This document shows, one piece after another, positions 21,850 through 30,324 of a stretch of DNA of 30,324 bases. Each line of letters opens with the position of its first letter. Position 1 is the stretch's first letter. The notes beneath the pieces are model-generated. The model ran no database searches. It was given only the letters and a program-made list of their open reading frames with translations, and was not told where the DNA came from. The stretch comes from JBFWYO01 sp050186335 (GTDB taxonomy: Bacteria > Pseudomonadota > Alphaproteobacteria > Bin65). The stretch is taken from NCBI GenBank assembly GCA_050186335.1, contig JBFWYO010000063.1:1-30324 (forward strand), written 5' to 3'. The position numbers and the translations under genes are program-made.

Positions 21850-23166
21850 ATGCCGCAGTCGCAAACCACCAAGCCGACGCCGACGGCCTACATCAACGCG
21901 CGCCTGATCGATCCGGCGAGCAACCTGGACGTCAAGGGCGCCCTGGTCACCGACGGCGCCAACATCGTCGATTTCGGGCCGCGCCTGTTCAACGACAGCC
22001 CGCCGCTCGGCATGGAGATCGTCGACTGCAAAGGCATGGTGCTCGCCCCCGGCCTGGTCGATATGCGGGTGCAGTTGCGCGAGCCGGGCCAGGAACACAA
22101 GGAAACCATCGCCTCGGCCAGCGCCGCCGCCTCCGCCGGCGGCGTGACCGCAATGGTCTGCCTGCCGAATACCGAACCGGTGATCGACGATGCCTCGGGC
22201 GTCGAATTCATCGCGCGCCGCGCGCGCGAGCTGCGGGCGACGAAAGTATTCTGTTATGCGGCGCTGACGCGCGGCGCCGAGGGCAAGGAGTTGACCGAGA
22301 TCGGCTTGCTCGGCGAGACGGGCGCGGTCGGCTTCACCGACGGCACGCAGGCGATCGTCGATGCGCAGTTGATGCGCCGCGCCCTGACCTACGCCAAGAC
22401 GTTCAATCATCTGATCATCCAGCACCCCGAGGAGCCGAGCCTGGCGCGCGGCGGCGTGATGAACCAGGGCGAGGCAGCGATGCGCCTGGGCCTGTCCGGC
22501 ATTCCGCCCGCCGCCGAAGTGATCATGATCGAGCGCGATCTGCGCCTGGTCGAAATGACCGGCGGGCGCTATCACGCGGCGCATCTTTCGACCGGTGCCG
22601 CGGTCGAGGTGATCCGCGCCGCCAAGAAACGCGGGCTGCGCGTGACCTGCGATACGGCGCCGCATTACTTCACGCTCAACGAGCAAGCCATCGGCGATTA
22701 CCGCACGTTCGCGAAAGTCTCGCCGCCGCTGCGCGCCGAACCCGACCGCATAGCGATCGAGGCGGCGGTCGCCGACGGCACGATCGACGCCGTCGCCAGC
22801 GACCATGCGCCGCACGACCAGGATTCCAAGCGCGTGCCGTTCGTGCATGCCGAGTTCGGCATCATCGGCCTGGAAACCTTGCTGCCGCTCTCGCTGGCGC
22901 TCGTCCACAAGCGCCGCATGAGCCTGCTCGATCTGCTGAAGCGCCTGACCTGCACGCCCGCCGACATTCTCGGTCTGCCGGTCGGCAAATTGAAAAAGGG
23001 CGGGCCGGCCGATCTGGTCGTGTTCGACCCCGACAAGCCGTGGCGCATCAGCAAGGATGCGATCTTGAGCAAGTCGAAAAACTCGCCGTTCGACGAGATG
23101 CCGGTACAGGGCCGGGTTTGGCGCACCGTGGTGGCCGGGCGGGCGCTGTTCGTGGATGGCGAATAG
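21850..23166 (+). CDS. pyrC: Dihydroorotase-like protein, probably non-catalytic partner of ATCase
   Basis: A 438-aa amidohydrolase-fold protein of the class I dihydroorotase group. In active enzymes the first metal motif is D-x-H-x-H-L-R; here it reads DMRVQLREPG (71-80), so both histidines are lost (Arg73, Gln75). Other parts remain: NTEPVID, FTDG, IIQHPEEP, YHAAHLST and ASDHAPH. Loss of the HxH pair alongside pyrB is known from the PyrC'/PyrX proteins of Pseudomonas and many alphaproteobacterial copies, which hold ATCase together rather than cyclise carbamoyl aspartate. A second, active dihydroorotase should then exist elsewhere in the genome. The start at 21850 has GAGG nine bases upstream and follows pyrB by ten bases, clearly one operon. 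Confidence 0.93.
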   Translation: MPQSQTTKPTPTAYINARLIDPASNLDVKGALVTDGANIVDFGPRLFNDSPPLGMEIVDCKGMVLAPGLVDMRVQLREPGQEHKETIASASAAASAGGVTAMVCLPNTEPVIDDASGVEFIARRARELRATKVFCYAALTRGAEGKELTEIGLLGETGAVGFTDGTQAIVDAQLMRRALTYAKTFNHLIIQHPEEPSLARGGVMNQGEAAMRLGLSGIPPAAEVIMIERDLRLVEMTGGRYHAAHLSTGAAVEVIRAAKKRGLRVTCDTAPHYFTLNEQAIGDYRTFAKVSPPLRAEPDRIAIEAAVADGTIDAVASDHAPHDQDSKRVPFVHAEFGIIGLETLLPLSLALVHKRRMSLLDLLKRLTCTPADILGLPVGKLKKGGPADLVVFDPDKPWRISKDAILSKSKNSPFDEMPVQGRVWRTVVAGRALFVDGE

Positions 23167-23205
23167 CGGCTCCGCCGTTCTTTCGTTGGTATCGCTTTTT
23201 TAGGT

Positions 23206-23310
23206 GTCACCCCGGCCGCAGCGCAGCGAAGAGCCGGGGTCCAGTCTTGGAGCGTTTGCCATGGACCCCGGATCGGCGCCCCGCAAGCGCGGGGCTTGTC
23301 CGGGGTGACA
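23206..23310. repeat. Large GTCACCCC...GGGGTGAC inverted repeat, copy after pyrC
   Basis: A compact full copy: GTCACCCCGGCC...CCGGGGTCCAG, then TGGACCCCGG...CTTGTCCGGGGTGAC. It sits 40 bp after the pyrC stop and could end the pyrBC transcript before plsY. Confidence 0.8.
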
Positions 23311-23331
23311 TTGAAATCATTGCACCGACGC

Positions 23332-23360
23332 TTCGACAAGCGCCGCCGGCGCATTACAGT
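23332..23360 (+). promoter_or_regulatory. Putative plsY promoter
   Basis: TTCGAC (23332-23337), a 17-bp spacer and TACAGT (23355-23360) abut the first ATG of plsY (23361). If used, transcription would start near the second ATG (23367), giving a leaderless message. Weak match at -35. Confidence 0.25.
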
Positions 23361-23999
23361 ATGCCCATGTTCATGCCTGCCATCGATTGGGGAACGGCCT
23401 GGCCGCTGGTGTTGGCGGCGGTCGTGTTCGGCTATCTACTGGGCTCGATCCCGTTCGGCCTGATCCTCACCCGCATGGCGGGACTCGGCGATATCCGCAA
23501 GGTCGGCTCGGGCAATATCGGCGCCACCAATGTGCTGCGCACCGGCAACAAGGGCCTCGCGGCTTTGACCCTGGTGCTCGACGCGGCCAAGGGCGCCGCC
23601 GCGGTGCTGATCGCGCGCGCCTATCACAGCCCGGACCTGGCGGCGATCGCCGCGCTCGGCGCGCTGTTCGGTCATCTGTTCCCCGTGTGGCTCAAGTTCA
23701 ACGGCGGCAAAGGCGTCGCAACCGCGCTCGGCATCCTGCTCGCCGCCGCGTGGCCGGTCGGCCTGGCGGCGTGCGCGACATGGCTGCTGACGGCGCTGGC
23801 GTTCCGGTTCTCGTCGCTGGCGGCGCTGATCGCCATGGCCATGGCGCCTGTGTATGCGTGGTTTCTGGATACGCCGCTGACCGCTTCGCTCGCGGCGCTC
23901 ATCGCGGTGATCGTCTGGCTGACGCATCATGCCAACATCGCGCGACTGGTCGCCGGCCAGGAGCCGAAGATCGGCCGGACCAAGAACCCGCCCCATTGA
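23361..23999 (+). CDS. plsY: Acyl-phosphate:glycerol-3-phosphate acyltransferase
   Basis: A 212-aa inner-membrane enzyme that transfers the acyl group from acyl-phosphate to glycerol 3-phosphate, the first step of phosphatidic acid synthesis. It shows the three PlsY motifs: VGSGNIGATNVLRTGN (48-63), FNGGKGVAT (113-121) and HHANIARL (189-196), with hydrophobic helices between them. The length and C-terminal RTKNPPH fit the family. Three ATG codons lie close together (23361, 23367, 23373); I use the first, although a -10-like box immediately before it suggests 23367 or 23373 may be used. It is followed by dprA 46 bp after the stop, the usual order in alphaproteobacteria. Confidence 0.95.
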   Translation: MPMFMPAIDWGTAWPLVLAAVVFGYLLGSIPFGLILTRMAGLGDIRKVGSGNIGATNVLRTGNKGLAALTLVLDAAKGAAAVLIARAYHSPDLAAIAALGALFGHLFPVWLKFNGGKGVATALGILLAAAWPVGLAACATWLLTALAFRFSSLAALIAMAMAPVYAWFLDTPLTASLAALIAVIVWLTHHANIARLVAGQEPKIGRTKNPPH

Positions 24000-24045
24000 C
24001 GGCGCGCCCATTGACGACGTGCGGGTGCTCGGGCGAACTTGGCGC

Positions 24046-25176
24046 ATGGACACTCGCGCAAAGGTAGCGTTGTCGCCGACAGAACGAATCAACTGGCTGC
24101 GTCTGATCCGCAGCGAGAATGTCGGGCCGATTACGTTCCGGCATCTGATCGCCCATTTCGGCAGCGCCGGCGACGCGATCGACGGCTTGCCGGAATTATC
24201 GCGGCGCGGCGGTCGCGCGAAGCCCGTGCGCGTGGCGGCGAAGGCCGAAGCCGAGGATGAAATCGCCCGACTGGAAAAGCTCGGCGGGCGATTCGTGGCG
24301 CTGGGCGAGCCGGATTATTCCGTGCCGCTGGCGACGACCGAGGACGCGCCGCCGATGCTGGCGGTGATTGGCGACGTTTCCTTGTTGCGGCGCGAGACGG
24401 TCGGCGTGGTCGGCGCGCGCAATGCTTCGACCAACGGTCGGCGCATCGCGCAGCAGATTGCGGGCGGCCTCGGCGCCACCGGCTTCGTCGTCGCATCCGG
24501 TTTCGCGCGCGGCATCGACGCGTCGGCGCACGGTGCCGCACTCGAAACCGGAACCGTCGCCGCGATTGCGGGCGGCGTCGACGTGGTATATCCGCGCGAG
24601 AACGAGATGCTGTATCGCGCGATCGCCGAGAAGGGCGCGCATATCTCCGAACAACCGCTCGGCACGCAGCCGACCGCGCGGCATTTTCCGCGGCGCAACC
24701 GGCTGATCTCGGGATTATCGCTCGGCGTTTTGGTGGTCGAAGCAGCGCAGCGCTCCGGTTCGCTGATCACCGCGCGATTCGCGCTCGAACAGGGGCGCGA
24801 CGTTTTTGCCGTGCCGGGCTCGCCGCTCGATCCGCGCTGCCTCGGCAGCAACAATTTGATTCGCCAAGGAGCCGTTTTGACCGAATCGGCGGCGGATATC
24901 ACGGAAGCATTAAGCGGCCAAATCGGTGCCGGATTACGGCATCCCGAGGATGATAATTTCCTAACGAAATCAATCGTTAAGAGCGACTCCGCAGGCCTCG
25001 AGGCGGCGCGCGCCAAGGTGCTCGAGGCGCTGGGGCCGGCGCCGACAAGTGTTGACGAAATCATCCGACAGTGCCAATTGTCTGCCCCCGTTGTGGCGGC
25101 CGCGCTCCTGGAATTGGAGCTTGCCGGCCGTCTTGAACGCCATCCCGGTCATCGGGTGGCGTTGATTTTTGACTGA
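24046..25176 (+). CDS. dprA: DNA-processing protein DprA/Smf
   Basis: A 376-aa cytosolic protein that binds incoming single-stranded DNA and loads RecA during natural transformation; it is also common in bacteria not known to be competent. The N-terminal SAM-like helical part (ERINWLRLIRSENVGPITFRHLIAHFG) is followed by the Rossmann-type DNA-binding domain with VGVVGARNASTNGRRIAQQ, VASGFARGIDASAHGAAL, AIAGGVDVVYPREN, and the long RNRLISGLSLGVLVVEA, RSGSLITARFALEQGRDVFAVPGSP and GSNNLIRQGA motifs. A winged-helix C-terminal domain (SVDEIIRQCQLSAPVVAAALLELELAGRLER) completes it. The ATG at 24046 has no clear ribosome binding site; in-frame GTG codons at 24019 and 24025 are alternatives. topA follows 71 bp later. 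Confidence 0.95.
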   Translation: MDTRAKVALSPTERINWLRLIRSENVGPITFRHLIAHFGSAGDAIDGLPELSRRGGRAKPVRVAAKAEAEDEIARLEKLGGRFVALGEPDYSVPLATTEDAPPMLAVIGDVSLLRRETVGVVGARNASTNGRRIAQQIAGGLGATGFVVASGFARGIDASAHGAALETGTVAAIAGGVDVVYPRENEMLYRAIAEKGAHISEQPLGTQPTARHFPRRNRLISGLSLGVLVVEAAQRSGSLITARFALEQGRDVFAVPGSPLDPRCLGSNNLIRQGAVLTESAADITEALSGQIGAGLRHPEDDNFLTKSIVKSDSAGLEAARAKVLEALGPAPTSVDEIIRQCQLSAPVVAAALLELELAGRLERHPGHRVALIFD

Positions 25177-25247
25177 GCGCGAACAAATACAACGAGTCGC
25201 AATCCCGAACGGGCTCGCGCCGTTCGTGCCATCGGAAACGGAGCACT

Positions 25248-27902
25248 ATGGACGTCGTTGTCGTCGAATCTCCGGCGAAGGCCAAGACTATCAATAAGTA
25301 TCTCGGCAGCAACTACACGGTGCTGGCGAGCTTCGGCCATGTCCGCGATTTGCCGAGCAAGGACGGCTCCGTGCGTCCCGACGAAGACTTCGCCATGAGC
25401 TGGGAAGTCGACATCAAGGCGAAGAAGCGCCTCGACGATATCGCCGCCGCGCTCAAGGGCGCCAAACATCTCTATCTCGCCACCGACCCGGATCGCGAAG
25501 GCGAGGCGATTTCGTGGCACGTCAAGCAATTGCTGGCCGACCGCAAGGTACTCAACGATATCGACGTCAAGCGCGTGGTGTTCAACGAGATCACCAAGGA
25601 CGCGGTGACCGAGGCGATCCGAAATCCGCGCGAGTTGGACCAGTCGCTGATCGACGCGTATCTGGCGCGCCGCGCACTGGATTATTTGGTCGGCTTTACC
25701 CTCTCGCCGGTGCTGTGGCGCAAACTGCCGGGCAGCCGTTCGGCGGGTCGCGTGCAATCCGTCGCGCTGCGCCTGATCTGCGAACGCGAGACCGAGATCG
25801 AACTGTTCAGGCCGGAAGAATACTGGACCATCGACGTCGATTTCCTGACGCCGAAGAACGAAAAGCTGACCGCGCGGCTGACGCACGTGGGCGGCGAGCG
25901 CCTCGGCAAGATGTCGCTCGGCAACGAAAAAGCCGCGAGCGACGCAAAGGCGCTGCTCGAGAGCGGAAATTTCGCCGTCACCGAAGTCGAGCGCAAGCAG
26001 GTGCGCCGGCATCCCTACCCGCCGTTCACGACCTCGACCCTGCAACAGGAGGCCTCGCGCAAGCTCGGCTTCCGCGCCAGCCATACGATGCGCACGGCGC
26101 AGCAGCTTTATGAAGGCGTCACCATCGGCGGCGAAACCGTCGGCCTGATCACCTACATGCGCACCGACAGCACGAACCTGGCCAACGAGGCGATCAATTC
26201 GATCCGCAAGCTGATCGGCAGCCAGTACGGCGCGCCGTATCTGCCGGACGCGCCGCGCATCTACAAGACCAAGGCCAAGAACGCGCAGGAAGCGCACGAG
26301 GCCGTGCGGCCGACCGATATCTTCCGCAAGCCGAAGGATGTCGCCCAGTATCTCGATACCGATCAGGCGAAACTGTACGAACTGATCTGGAAACGCACGG
26401 TTGCCTGCGAAATGGAAAGCGCGGTGCTCGACCAAGTCACCGTCACCATCGACGACCATGCAGGCAAGACGTCGCTGCGCGCGACCGGCTCAGTGATCAA
26501 TTTCGACGGGTTCCTGACGCTCTATTCCGAAGACCGCGACGATCCCACGGAGGACGAGGATCCCGAAGGCCGCCGGCTGCCCAACGTCAACAAGGGCGAC
26601 CCGATGGACCGGCAGGATATCAGGCCGGAGCAGCATTTCACCCAGCCGCCGCCGCGCTACACCGAAGCCAGCCTGGTGCGCAAACTGGAGGAGCTCGGCA
26701 TCGGGCGCCCATCGACCTACGCGTCGATCATCCAGGTGCTGCAGGACCGCAAGTACGTGACGCTCGATAAGCGTCGTTTTCTGCCCGAGGATCGCGGCCG
26801 CATCGTCACCACCTTCCTAACCAATTTCTTCCGCCGTTACGTCGAGTACGATTTCACCGCCAAGCTGGAAGACCAGCTCGACGATATTTCCGGCGGCCGG
26901 ATCGACTGGAAACAGGTGCTGCGCGATTTCTGGACCGCGTTCAGCGAAGCGGTCGCGAGCACCAAGGAACTCACCATCACGCAGGTGATCGATGCGCTCG
27001 ACGAGGCGCTCGGCCCGCACTTCTTCGTGCCCGCGTCCGACGGCAGCGGCACCGATCCGCGCCTGTGCCAAACCTGCGGCAACGGGCGGCTGGGCATCAA
27101 ACTGGGCAAGTTCGGCGCCTTCATCGGCTGCTCGAACTATCCGGATTGCCGCTACACGCGTCCCCTGCAGGTGGCCAACGGCAACGACGACGGGCGCGCT
27201 GCGATCGGCAGCGACGGCAAGGAACTCGGCATCGATCCCGCTTCGCAGCACAAGGTGCTGCTCAAGGTCGGTCCCTACGGCCCGTATGTGCAGCTCGGCG
27301 ACGGCGACCTGGACAAGAAAGAGAAGCCCAAGCGCGTGGCGATCCCCAAGGGCGTCAACGTCGCCGCGGTGGACCTGGAACTGGCGCTCAAGCTGCTCGC
27401 CTTGCCCCGCCACATCTGCACGCACCCCGAGTCAGGCAAGCCGATCACCGCCGGCATCGGCCGCTTCGGACCGTATATAAAGCACGAGACGACCTATAAA
27501 TCGCTCAAGACCGCCGAAGAGATGTTCACCATCGGCTGCAACTACGCGGTCGAACTGCTGTCCCAGGTCAAGCCCAAGGCGCCGGCGTTGCGCGATATGG
27601 GCGCCCATCCGGCCGACAGCAAGCCGGTCACCGTGCACGAAGGCCGCTACGGGCCGTATCTCAAGCACGGCCGCACAAATGCCTCCGTGCCCAAGGGCAT
27701 CGCGGTCGAGGATCTGACCCTGGAGCAGGCCATCACCCTGCTGGTGGCGCGCGGCGGTAAGCCTGTCAAAGCCGCCAAGCCGGCCAAAGCACCCAAGGAA
27801 CCCAAGGCCGCCAAACCGGCCGCGCCGGCCAAGCCGAAGCCACCCAAGGCCCCAAAGGCCAAGGCCCCGAAGGCCAAGGCCAAAGAGCCGGTCGAGAGCT
27901 GA
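25248..27902 (+). CDS. topA: DNA topoisomerase I
   Basis: An 884-aa type IA topoisomerase that relaxes negative supercoils by single-strand passage. The TOPRIM domain has Glu7 in VVVESPAKAKTI and ATDPDREGEAISWH (Asp80, Asp82, Glu84). The catalytic Tyr303 is in GLITYMRTDSTN. A four-cysteine zinc finger (Cys607, 610, 628, 634) follows the core, then degenerate zinc-ribbon repeats each containing a G-x-Y/F-G-P-Y element (VGPYGPYVQ, IGRFGPYIK, EGRYGPYLK). The last 50 or so residues are a Lys/Ala/Pro tail of PKAPKAKAPKAKA type, which is common in alphaproteobacterial TopA and probably binds DNA nonspecifically. ACGGAG lies just before the ATG. rnr follows after 16 bases. Confidence 0.98.
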   Translation: MDVVVVESPAKAKTINKYLGSNYTVLASFGHVRDLPSKDGSVRPDEDFAMSWEVDIKAKKRLDDIAAALKGAKHLYLATDPDREGEAISWHVKQLLADRKVLNDIDVKRVVFNEITKDAVTEAIRNPRELDQSLIDAYLARRALDYLVGFTLSPVLWRKLPGSRSAGRVQSVALRLICERETEIELFRPEEYWTIDVDFLTPKNEKLTARLTHVGGERLGKMSLGNEKAASDAKALLESGNFAVTEVERKQVRRHPYPPFTTSTLQQEASRKLGFRASHTMRTAQQLYEGVTIGGETVGLITYMRTDSTNLANEAINSIRKLIGSQYGAPYLPDAPRIYKTKAKNAQEAHEAVRPTDIFRKPKDVAQYLDTDQAKLYELIWKRTVACEMESAVLDQVTVTIDDHAGKTSLRATGSVINFDGFLTLYSEDRDDPTEDEDPEGRRLPNVNKGDPMDRQDIRPEQHFTQPPPRYTEASLVRKLEELGIGRPSTYASIIQVLQDRKYVTLDKRRFLPEDRGRIVTTFLTNFFRRYVEYDFTAKLEDQLDDISGGRIDWKQVLRDFWTAFSEAVASTKELTITQVIDALDEALGPHFFVPASDGSGTDPRLCQTCGNGRLGIKLGKFGAFIGCSNYPDCRYTRPLQVANGNDDGRAAIGSDGKELGIDPASQHKVLLKVGPYGPYVQLGDGDLDKKEKPKRVAIPKGVNVAAVDLELALKLLALPRHICTHPESGKPITAGIGRFGPYIKHETTYKSLKTAEEMFTIGCNYAVELLSQVKPKAPALRDMGAHPADSKPVTVHEGRYGPYLKHGRTNASVPKGIAVEDLTLEQAITLLVARGGKPVKAAKPAKAPKEPKAAKPAAPAKPKPPKAPKAKAPKAKAKEPVES

Positions 27903-27918
27903 ACGGCGAGATAATCCG

Positions 27919-30150
27919 GTGGCCAATCCCAAAAAGCCGGCGCCGTTTCCGACCAAGGACCAGATCGTCGAGTTCATTCGCGGCAGTACGGGCCCGGTCG
28001 GCAAGCGGGAGATCGCGCGCGCCTTCCATATCAAGGGCGACGACCGCGTGCCGCTCAAGCGCATCCTGAAGGAAATCAAGGCCGAGGGGCTGTTCGAGCC
28101 GGTCGCCCAGCGCCGCCTGGCGCGGCCCGACGCGCTGCCGGAGTATGTCGTGCTGGAAATCACCGGCACGACGACCGACGGTGACGTCACCGCCCGACCG
28201 GTGGTCTGGGAACGCGCCGCGCCGCCGCCGCAGATCTTCGTGCTCGCCGACGACCGCGACGCGCCCGGGATCGGCGACCGCATTCTCGGCCGCATCGCCA
28301 AGGCGCCGGACGGCAATTTCGAAGCGCGTATCGTCCGCCGCATTGCCGCCACGCCGGATCGCATGGTCGGCGTCTACGAGACGACGCCGAAAGGCGGCGT
28401 GCTGAATCCGACCAATCGCAAGCAGCGCGAGGATGTGTTCATCCATCCCGGCGATGCCGACGGCGCCGAAAACGGCGAACTGGTCATGGTCGAGCTGCTG
28501 CCGGGCCGGCCGATGGGCCCGCGCCGCGCGCGCGTGATCCGCAAATTCGGCGATGCCGGCCGCCCGGGCATGGTCAGCCTGATCGCGATCCACAGCCAGG
28601 GCATCCCGACCGAATTTTCCCGCGAGGCCGCGGCGCAGGCCGAGGCCGCGCTGCCGGTCACGCCGGCCGGGCGCGTCGATCTGCGGCAGGTCCCGCTGAT
28701 CACCATCGACGGCGCCGACGCGCGCGACTTCGACGACGCCGTGCACGCCGAATTCGACGCCGATCCGAACAATCCGGGCGGCTGGAAATTGCTGGTCGCG
28801 ATCGCCGACGTGGCGCATTACGTGCGCCCGAACGATGCGCTCGACCGGGCCGCGTATGAGCGCGGCAACTCGGTCTATTTCCCCGACCGCGTGGTGCCGA
28901 TGCTGCCGGAAGCGCTCTCGAACGGACTTTGCTCGCTCAAGCCGCTGGAAGACCGCGCGTGCCTCGCGGCGCATATCTGGATCGACCGGAACGGCAATAT
29001 CCGCCGCCACCGTTTCGAACGCGCGATCATGCGTTCGGCCGCGCGGCTGACCTACGATCAGGTCCAGGCCGCGGTCGACGGACAGCCGGACGAAACGACG
29101 ACGCCGCTGCTGGAAAAAGTGCTGGCGCCGCTGTACGGCGCCTACGCCGTGCTGGCCGAAGCGCGCGTGGCGCGCCAGGCGCTCGAGATCGACCTGCCCG
29201 AGCGCAAGGTCGAGCTCGGGCCGGACGGACGTGTGCAGCGCATCGCGCCGATCGTGCGCCACGACAGCCACAAACTGATCGAGGAATTCATGATCGCGGC
29301 CAATGTCGCCGCGGCCGAAACTTTGGAGAAGCGCCGCCAACCGTGTATGTACCGGGTGCACGACGTGCCCGACGCGGCCAAGCTCGAAGCCGTGCGCGAA
29401 TTCCTGGGCGAGCTGGGCTATCACCTGCCGCGCGGGCAAACCATTCTGCCCAAGAATTTCAACTTCGTGCTGAAGAAGTCCGCCGGCACGCCCGAAGGCC
29501 GCATGATCCACGAACTGATCCTGCGCACGCAGAACCAAGCCGTGTACAGCCCGAACAATCTCGGCCATTTCGGCCTGGCGCTGAAGCGCTACGCGCACTT
29601 CACCTCGCCGATCCGGCGCTATTCGGATTTGCTGGTGCATCGCGCCCTGCTCGGCCCGGCCGATCCGGACGGCATCGGGCCCGGCACCGCCGGCGATTTC
29701 GTCGCCGTCGGCGAGCATATTTCCAAGACCGAACGGCGCGCCATGGCGGCCGAGCGCGAATCGATCGATCGCTATACGACGGCCTTCATGCTCGACCGCG
29801 TCGGCGCTCAGTTCACCGGGACGGTCAGCAGCGTCACGCGTTTTGGGCTGTTCATCCGCCTGGACGAGATCGGCGCCGACGGCTTGCTGCCGATCCGCGA
29901 CCTGCCCGGCGATTACTACATTCACGACGAATCGCGCCATGCGCTGATCGGCCGCTCGACGCGCCGCACGTTCCGTCTCGGTCAGCTGCTGCAGGTTAAA
30001 TTGGTCGACGCAAAACCACTGACCGGCAGCCTATCGTTCGTGCTCGCCGACGAAGCGTGGGACGAACACACCGGCAAACCGCCGCGCCAGGACCGTCGCA
30101 CGCACATCAAGGCGATGAATTTGCGCCGCAAGCACCGGCATCGGCGGTAA
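27919..30150 (+). CDS. rnr: Ribonuclease R
   Basis: A 743-aa 3'-to-5' exoribonuclease of the RNB family that degrades structured RNA and takes part in RNA quality control. The N-terminus has a winged-helix-like segment (TKDQIVEFIRGSTGPVGKREIARAF), followed by cold-shock-type RNA-binding regions. The RNB catalytic centre is ITIDGADARDFDDAVHAE with Asp264, Asp270, Asp272 and Asp273. The segments CMYRVHDVPD, YSPNNLGHFGLALKRYAHFTSPIRRYSDLLVHRAL are typical. An S1 domain (GTVSSVTRFGLFIRLDEIGADGLLPI) near 635-720 and a short basic tail (MNLRRKHRHRR) end the protein. The start is a GTG at 27919, 16 bases after topA, so the two are probably co-transcribed. Length is normal for RNase R. Confidence 0.97.
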   Translation: MANPKKPAPFPTKDQIVEFIRGSTGPVGKREIARAFHIKGDDRVPLKRILKEIKAEGLFEPVAQRRLARPDALPEYVVLEITGTTTDGDVTARPVVWERAAPPPQIFVLADDRDAPGIGDRILGRIAKAPDGNFEARIVRRIAATPDRMVGVYETTPKGGVLNPTNRKQREDVFIHPGDADGAENGELVMVELLPGRPMGPRRARVIRKFGDAGRPGMVSLIAIHSQGIPTEFSREAAAQAEAALPVTPAGRVDLRQVPLITIDGADARDFDDAVHAEFDADPNNPGGWKLLVAIADVAHYVRPNDALDRAAYERGNSVYFPDRVVPMLPEALSNGLCSLKPLEDRACLAAHIWIDRNGNIRRHRFERAIMRSAARLTYDQVQAAVDGQPDETTTPLLEKVLAPLYGAYAVLAEARVARQALEIDLPERKVELGPDGRVQRIAPIVRHDSHKLIEEFMIAANVAAAETLEKRRQPCMYRVHDVPDAAKLEAVREFLGELGYHLPRGQTILPKNFNFVLKKSAGTPEGRMIHELILRTQNQAVYSPNNLGHFGLALKRYAHFTSPIRRYSDLLVHRALLGPADPDGIGPGTAGDFVAVGEHISKTERRAMAAERESIDRYTTAFMLDRVGAQFTGTVSSVTRFGLFIRLDEIGADGLLPIRDLPGDYYIHDESRHALIGRSTRRTFRLGQLLQVKLVDAKPLTGSLSFVLADEAWDEHTGKPPRQDRRTHIKAMNLRRKHRHRR

Positions 30151-30178
30151 GGCACGCGGATTCATCGTGCCGGTTGCC

Positions 30179-30214
30179 CATCCTTCGATACGCGCGCAAG
30201 GACGCGCTACTCAG
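30179..30214. repeat. Partial REP-like hairpin next to the IS110 end
   Basis: CATCCTTCGATACGCGCGC...GCGCTACTCAG looks like a REP element whose other end (an expected GATGAG) is missing. The sequence changes at about 30215 to what precedes the IS110 transposase stop, so the element may have been inserted into the repeat. Confidence 0.45.
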
Positions 30215-30229
30215 CGACTGTGTTGTTGG

Positions 30230-30324
30230 TCAAGCGTTTTGCCAAGGGATTTTATCTCTGAGGATGGCGTTGAGTATGGTGAGTAGCTTGTGCATGGCGG
30301 CGACGAGGGCGACCTTTGGCGGTT
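30230..30324 (-). mobile_element. C-terminal end of an IS110-family transposase (cut by window edge)
   Basis: On the minus strand the last 93 bases encode 30 residues and a TGA stop: after PP comes KVALVAAMHKLLTILNAIL, then RDKIPWQNA. This K-x-A-L-V-A-x-M-x-K-L-L-x-x-L-N-A-x-L pattern and the nearby Trp are the typical C-terminus of IS110-family transposases (DEDD/Transposase_20 type). Only this end is inside the window; the gene extends beyond 30324. The stop lies just 15 bp from the possible element boundary, so the long non-coding end of the element, where IS110 members encode their bridge RNA, would be upstream of the transposase, outside the window. Confidence 0.75.

Noticed and set aside
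25149..26459. 436-codon open frame antisense to topA
   Set aside because: Same artefact opposite a clear topoisomerase gene.
27766..29940. 724-codon open frame antisense to rnr
   Set aside because: It mirrors the well-supported RNase R gene; codon-position GC of a GC-rich gene leaves long antisense frames. Its protein is rich in Arg, His and Ala with no recognisable domain.

Overview
The window is GC-rich chromosomal DNA with the gene content and order of an alphaproteobacterium: a gatCAB cluster, then ruvX, then pyrB-pyrC-plsY-dprA-topA-rnr in one direction. The order of these housekeeping genes, abundant stem-loop intergenic repeats, TTGNNN-N17/18-TANNNT promoters and a possible CtrA-type motif all fit that class. 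I cannot place it to order or genus. No rRNA, tRNA, CRISPR or prophage was seen; the only mobile element is the 3' end of an IS110-family transposase cut by the right edge.

Left part (1-6300). A secreted protein built of six cysteine-paired repeats, a DMT-family permease, a crotonase-family protein lacking one of the two usual glutamates, a small conserved-looking protein of unknown role, two YfcG-like glutathione transferase paralogs separated by an 80-bp-period hairpin array, and an old-yellow-enzyme reductase. Middle (6300-13540). gatB, a small secreted DUF4189 protein, gatA and gatC on the minus strand; across a 150-bp tandem repeat array, ruvX and an AEC-type permease on the plus strand; then a small multidrug resistance protein of the Gdx (guanidinium exporter) type preceded by two ACGA-loop hairpins that match the guanidine-II (mini-ykkC) riboswitch. 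Next (13540-17770). A secreted PHB-depolymerase-like esterase diverges from a class III CoA transferase plus a leucine-carboxyl-methyltransferase-like protein, followed by a minus-strand FHA/class III nucleotide cyclase fusion.

Right part (17980-30324). Three DMT permeases in tandem run into the pyrimidine genes pyrB and pyrC (the PyrC has lost the HxH metal ligands and is probably non-catalytic), then plsY (phospholipid synthesis), dprA (DNA processing), topA and rnr (RNA decay), and finally the IS110 end next to what looks like a broken palindromic repeat.

Two families of intergenic repeats are spread through the window: a large GTCACCCC...GGGGTGAC inverted repeat (at 6.6, 6.8, 11.0-11.4, 13.3-13.5 and 23.2 kb) and a smaller REP-like TCATCC..CTCGAAGGATGA hairpin (4.1-4.3, 10.4-10.5 and 30.2 kb). 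The best leads are the twelve-cysteine repeat protein, the riboswitch-gdx pair, the non-catalytic dihydroorotase, the likely leaderless pyrB promoter, and the two tandem hairpin arrays.
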